From positions 1 through 39,655 of the forward strand of contig CAJTDL010000039.1 of the NCBI GenBank assembly GCA_910575035.1: DNA of 39,655 bases, read 5' to 3'. Origin of the DNA: Lachnospiraceae bacterium. Its GTDB lineage: Bacteria; Bacillota; Clostridia; Lachnospirales; Lachnospiraceae. A program made the position numbers and the translations under genes. Positions 36,889-39,655 of this stretch are shown here, one piece after another (the first letter of the stretch is position 1; the number at the start of each line of letters is the position of its first letter). Under the pieces are notes generated by a model. It had not been told where the DNA came from and made no database searches. It saw only the letters and a program-made list of their open reading frames with translations.

Positions 36889-37315
36889 CATAAACGGACT
36901 GATGGAAACAGAAACATATTTCGGCACACGGTTTGACAATGTGCGTGTGGAACTGACGCAGGGGGCAAACCAAAAGGCAAGCGGCATGGAAAACGCCAGC
37001 GTGTGCGTGGTTAAAATCCCGAACGCCAATCTGCCGAAGCCGTATAAAGCGCCGGAAGTGTGGAACGACCTCACGACTGATGAAATGCTGGAAAGTTTCA
37101 CGCTTGACACAGAGGGGAAGAATTTCTTCGTGATTGTGAAGAAAGCGGAGTTGGACATTGACATTGATGTGCCTGTCGGACTGATAGAGCAAGACGAAAC
37201 CAAGTACCCAGGCGGCTTTTTTGAGTATATCAAGACCAAGTACGGCTATGCGTTCAGCGTTGATACGGTGGATGTTTATACCTTAATACCAAGATTTGAA
37301 ATAGGAGGAAGATAA
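36889..37315 (+). pseudogene. Minor_capsid_1 gene, 3' part separated by satellite
   Basis: Continues from codon 15: INGLMETETYFGTRFDNVRV, ELTQGANQKASGMENASVCV, VKIPNANLPKPYKAPEVWND, MLESFTLDTEGKNFFVIVKK, then YGYAFSVDTVDVYTLIPRFE. This is the conserved body of the Minor_capsid_1 neck protein and is undamaged. A possible internal GTG at 36872 lies in element sequence. Joined to the 5' fragment it makes an intact 156-residue protein, so excision would repair the gene. Confidence 0.85.
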
Positions 37316-37316
37316 C

Positions 37317-37571
37317 ATGATGGAATTAAAAGAAACAGTTGAAATGATGAACAGTGCAGATTACAAGGAGCGTTTCAAGGCAGAGTATCAGCAGGTGGTT
37401 ATCCGCTATCAGAAGCTGGCAGCTATGTTACAGAAGTGGGATAACGGCGAACTGAATTTCACGCCTACCTGTCCGAGAAGCACATACAATATGCAGGTTC
37501 GGGCAATGACCGACTATATCGCTGTGCTTGAAGCAAGGGCAGTCATGGAGGGCGTGGAGTTGGGAGAGTAG
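37317..37571 (+). CDS. crAss001_48-related small protein
   Basis: 84 residues. DYKERFKAEYQQVVIRYQKL, AMLQKWDNGELNFTPTCPRS then YNMQVRAMTDYIAVLEARA match the small crAss001_48-related family frequent in gut phages. It occupies the place where Minor_capsid_2 is normally encoded. Starts one base after the preceding stop. Function unknown. Confidence 0.75.
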   Translation: MMELKETVEMMNSADYKERFKAEYQQVVIRYQKLAAMLQKWDNGELNFTPTCPRSTYNMQVRAMTDYIAVLEARAVMEGVELGE

Positions 37572-37574
37572 CCT

Positions 37575-38051
37575 ATGCCCGAAGAAATCAAAGAACGCCT
37601 GTCGAAAACCGAATATGACAAGGTCGGGGAAATGCTGCTGGAACTGATTGCGGAGTGTCCGTATATTCCAAAGGACGCAAAGATTAAGTACAACGCATTG
37701 GAGGTTGGAAAGTGCGTAAGCATATCGACCGCCGGAGGAAACATCAAGAAGAGAAATGTGCTTGGTGGATTTACGGCAGAACTGGTAATACGGATTATGT
37801 ATCAAAGTTTTCCGAAAACAAACGCACAGATGATTAACGCACAGGCGGTTGTAGACGACATTGCCGGATGGCTGGAGGATATTCAGAATCTTCCCAGTAT
37901 GACAGGTAACAGAACAATAACAAAAATCACCACAAGCGGCAGTTTTTCAGATGTAATAGAGGTTGAGGGCGATAAGTCAACTGTCTATGCCGCCGATGCG
38001 GTGATGGAATATGAAGTAGTAGGTAATTGCGAAACAAGTTCAAAATCTTGA
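37575..38051 (+). CDS. Minor_capsid_3 family protein
   Basis: 158 residues. IKYNALEVGKCVSISTAGGN, VLGGFTAELVIRIMYQSFPK, DDIAGWLEDIQNLPSMTGNR and AVMEYEV are typical of the Minor_capsid_3/tail terminator-like proteins that cap the tail tube. In canonical order the major tail protein follows, but here an IS follows. Confidence 0.75.
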   Translation: MPEEIKERLSKTEYDKVGEMLLELIAECPYIPKDAKIKYNALEVGKCVSISTAGGNIKKRNVLGGFTAELVIRIMYQSFPKTNAQMINAQAVVDDIAGWLEDIQNLPSMTGNRTITKITTSGSFSDVIEVEGDKSTVYAADAVMEYEVVGNCETSSKS

Positions 38052-38133
38052 TTCCAATAGGGCAAAGGCCCGGTTGAGCCGGACTTACAGGAGGTGGATG
38101 TGGATAACAAGAGTTTTAAGACATGAAAACAAA

Positions 38134-38151
38134 GCAGATAAGGTTATCTGC
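38134..38151. repeat. Palindrome GCAGATAA-GG-TTATCTGC
   Basis: 18-bp palindrome in the 127-bp gap between Minor_capsid_3 and the transposase. It may be a phage hairpin or part of the IS end; the matching right end is outside the window. Confidence 0.5.
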
Positions 38152-38178
38152 CCGTGAAATGGTATGCGGTATGTAAGG

Positions 38179-39636
38179 TTATGCAATCAGAGGTTTTAAA
38201 CTGCGGATATATTGATGCCTGTGCAGTTTATCAGCCACCATTACTGTAATAAGCTGGGTAATCCCGGCGAGAAGCAGGTCAGCATGAAGCGTTTTTTCAT
38301 TCTGCGTTTTACGCCCGGCAACACAGAAGCTGTCCTTGAAATGGTTGATTGATTTCTCAACATTTACCCTGATCTTATAGGTGGAATCCCATTCGGCCGT
38401 ACTACGGAGCGTACCAGGATAGGCGCGCAGGTTTTTCTTGGGATAAATATAAAACATCCTGCCGCAGGGGGATTCCGTACAGGGATTTTCACAGTGGCAG
38501 ACGCGTTTGCTTTTACCGGTTGATTTATCATATTCCCATTTCATTTTCGGGCATACAAACTTCATGGTTGGCAGCCCGCAGCGGAGATGGGATTTGCTTC
38601 CTTCCCGTTTCATTGGAAGGGATGGGTCTTTGGGACAGCAGGGGATGCCGTCCTTATTCAGCGGGCAGTCGGATTCCGGAAGGGAGATCCTGCCGTTGAG
38701 GGGAATGTAAGCTTTCTCAAAGGAGGCTTCCTGTAACAGGTATTTGTAGATTTCAATGGAATCAAATGAGGCATCCCCCAGAAAAGTTTTTGGATTGATA
38801 AGCGGATGCTTCCGAAAGAAATCCTTTAAAGTGGGAATCAATGCCTTGGAATCGGCAAGACTCTTATCTTCATCCGGGGAATCAGATTTTTTTCCAACAA
38901 TGATGCCAGGATGAGCCGCAAGAAAGTCCTTGTTATAAAAGGAAATATCCCGGACAATGCCGAGCCCGTTGGTAATAATACCGAATTTATAAGCATAACA
39001 GAAATGCCCGTTAATGTACATCTGCTGAATGGCTGGATTGGCGGCAGCATGGGAAGGCATGGAGCCGTAGGCGGCTTTATAAGGGTCAAAGGAACCGTCC
39101 ATCCCTTTTGCTTTTTTGAAGGCTTTCAGCTGTTTGATGATACGGTTGGCATATTTGGGATTGTTTTCTGTAACCCATGCCTCAATGCCGGAGGTGTCAA
39201 AGAGAAGCATGGAAGCTTTCTGTGTATCAATACAATGGCAGATCGGTTCGGTCAAGTCAGCAAGATGATCGAACATGGATTGTAAGTCCGATAAAAAATC
39301 CTGTTTGAACCGGGTGAATTTAGAGGCATCCGGGACAACATCAAACCCACAGAAGTCCCGCAGTTCCTGGGAGTATTTCAGGAATATGATCAGCAGGGAT
39401 GTTGTTGGGATTGAGAAGATAAGCTGTAATAACAGAGCCCTGAGCATTGGATAAAGCAGATGCTTACGGGGCCTGCCAGTGGCAGCATGGAAATGAGAAA
39501 TAAAGGACACTGGGACAATTTCATCTAAGTTGATGGTATTTTCGAGAAGTGCAAGGAACTGATATTTATCATTATCAAATTTATTTTGGCAATCGGTAAA
39601 AATATCTGCCAAAGAGAGCTGTTTATGTGTTATCAT
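38179..39636 (-). CDS. DDE transposase of an insertion sequence (IS5/IS1182-like)
   Basis: 485 residues behind AAAGGAG. N-terminal DUF772-like helical domain (LLYPMLRALLLQLIFSIPTT), then a DDE catalytic domain: D147 in LLFDTSGIEAW, D288 in FLGDASFDS, E427 in VNVEKSINHFKD. An insertion of Cys-rich zinc-binding segments (CPLNKDGIPCCPKD, CHCENPCTESPCG) lies between the last two acids. The family resembles IS5/IS1182-type transposases common in Clostridia. The frame is intact. The right end of the IS lies beyond the window and no terminal inverted repeats can be defined. Confidence 0.85.
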   Translation of the reverse strand: MITHKQLSLADIFTDCQNKFDNDKYQFLALLENTINLDEIVPVSFISHFHAATGRPRKHLLYPMLRALLLQLIFSIPTTSLLIIFLKYSQELRDFCGFDVVPDASKFTRFKQDFLSDLQSMFDHLADLTEPICHCIDTQKASMLLFDTSGIEAWVTENNPKYANRIIKQLKAFKKAKGMDGSFDPYKAAYGSMPSHAAANPAIQQMYINGHFCYAYKFGIITNGLGIVRDISFYNKDFLAAHPGIIVGKKSDSPDEDKSLADSKALIPTLKDFFRKHPLINPKTFLGDASFDSIEIYKYLLQEASFEKAYIPLNGRISLPESDCPLNKDGIPCCPKDPSLPMKREGSKSHLRCGLPTMKFVCPKMKWEYDKSTGKSKRVCHCENPCTESPCGRMFYIYPKKNLRAYPGTLRSTAEWDSTYKIRVNVEKSINHFKDSFCVAGRKTQNEKTLHADLLLAGITQLITVMVADKLHRHQYIRSLKPLIA

Positions 39637-39655
39637 ATAGATACGACTCCTTTAC

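Overview
The window reads as part of a temperate siphophage (prophage) of a low-to-mid GC Firmicute, most likely a gut Clostridium or Lachnospiraceae species. The reasons are AGGAGG-type ribosome binding sites, frequent GTG/TTG starts, a DUF4373 replication-initiation-like protein, a PBSX-type large terminase, a head module of the Listeria A118 type (portal, Phage_min_cap2, GP20 scaffold, major capsid, connector, Minor_capsid_1/2/3) and many small phage proteins typical of Lachnospiraceae prophages. No housekeeping chromosomal gene is visible.

Layout. 1-4.3 kb: end of the early region (DUF4373 protein, HTH and Cys-rich small proteins). 4.3-12.2 kb: PD-(D/E)XK-like nuclease, small and large terminase, a run of small cargo genes, portal, a relocated Minor_capsid_2 gene, then Phage_min_cap2. 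12.2-20.3 kb: an accessory island wedged between the minor capsid protein and the scaffold. It holds a NUMOD4/HNH homing endonuclease, two related Zn-ribbon/homing-like proteins, several ribbon-helix-helix regulators, a short reverse-strand cluster, truncated gene stubs, and two highly structured non-coding stretches with tRNA-like domains. 20.3-23.5 kb: scaffold, major capsid, connector, DUF5662-like protein, and the first codons of Minor_capsid_1.

At 23,497 the Minor_capsid_1 gene is broken by a 13.4 kb integrative element that ends at 36,888, where the rest of the same gene resumes. Removing one copy of the shared 8-bp core (AACCGCTA) and everything between restores a 156-codon frame. The element has a satellite-like plan: divergent XRE repressor and excisionase-like protein, primase-helicase, candidate iterons, ERCC4-type nuclease, J-domain-like protein, a 1 kb non-coding region built from degenerate tandem repeats, HicAB toxin-antitoxin, HIRAN protein, RecA-like protein and a Tn916-type integrase. 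The integrase is split at a canonical -1 slippery heptamer. No conjugation or capsid genes were seen, so it is best described as a replicating integrative satellite, not a conjugative element.

After the element come Minor_capsid_1 (3' part), a crAss001_48-like small protein and Minor_capsid_3. A DDE-transposase insertion sequence then occupies the place where tail genes would be expected.

Structure not explained by genes: four phage promoters share TTGGTACAA (one ATGGTACAA) exactly 22 bp before the -10 box; about 19 copies of the 9-mer GGCAGCAGG/CCTGCTGCC lie inside the satellite and none were found outside it; three repeat arrays lie at 30.1-31.0 kb, one with an exact 29-bp period; and several divergent promoters carry palindromic operators. 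All family calls come from reading the sequence, without database searches.
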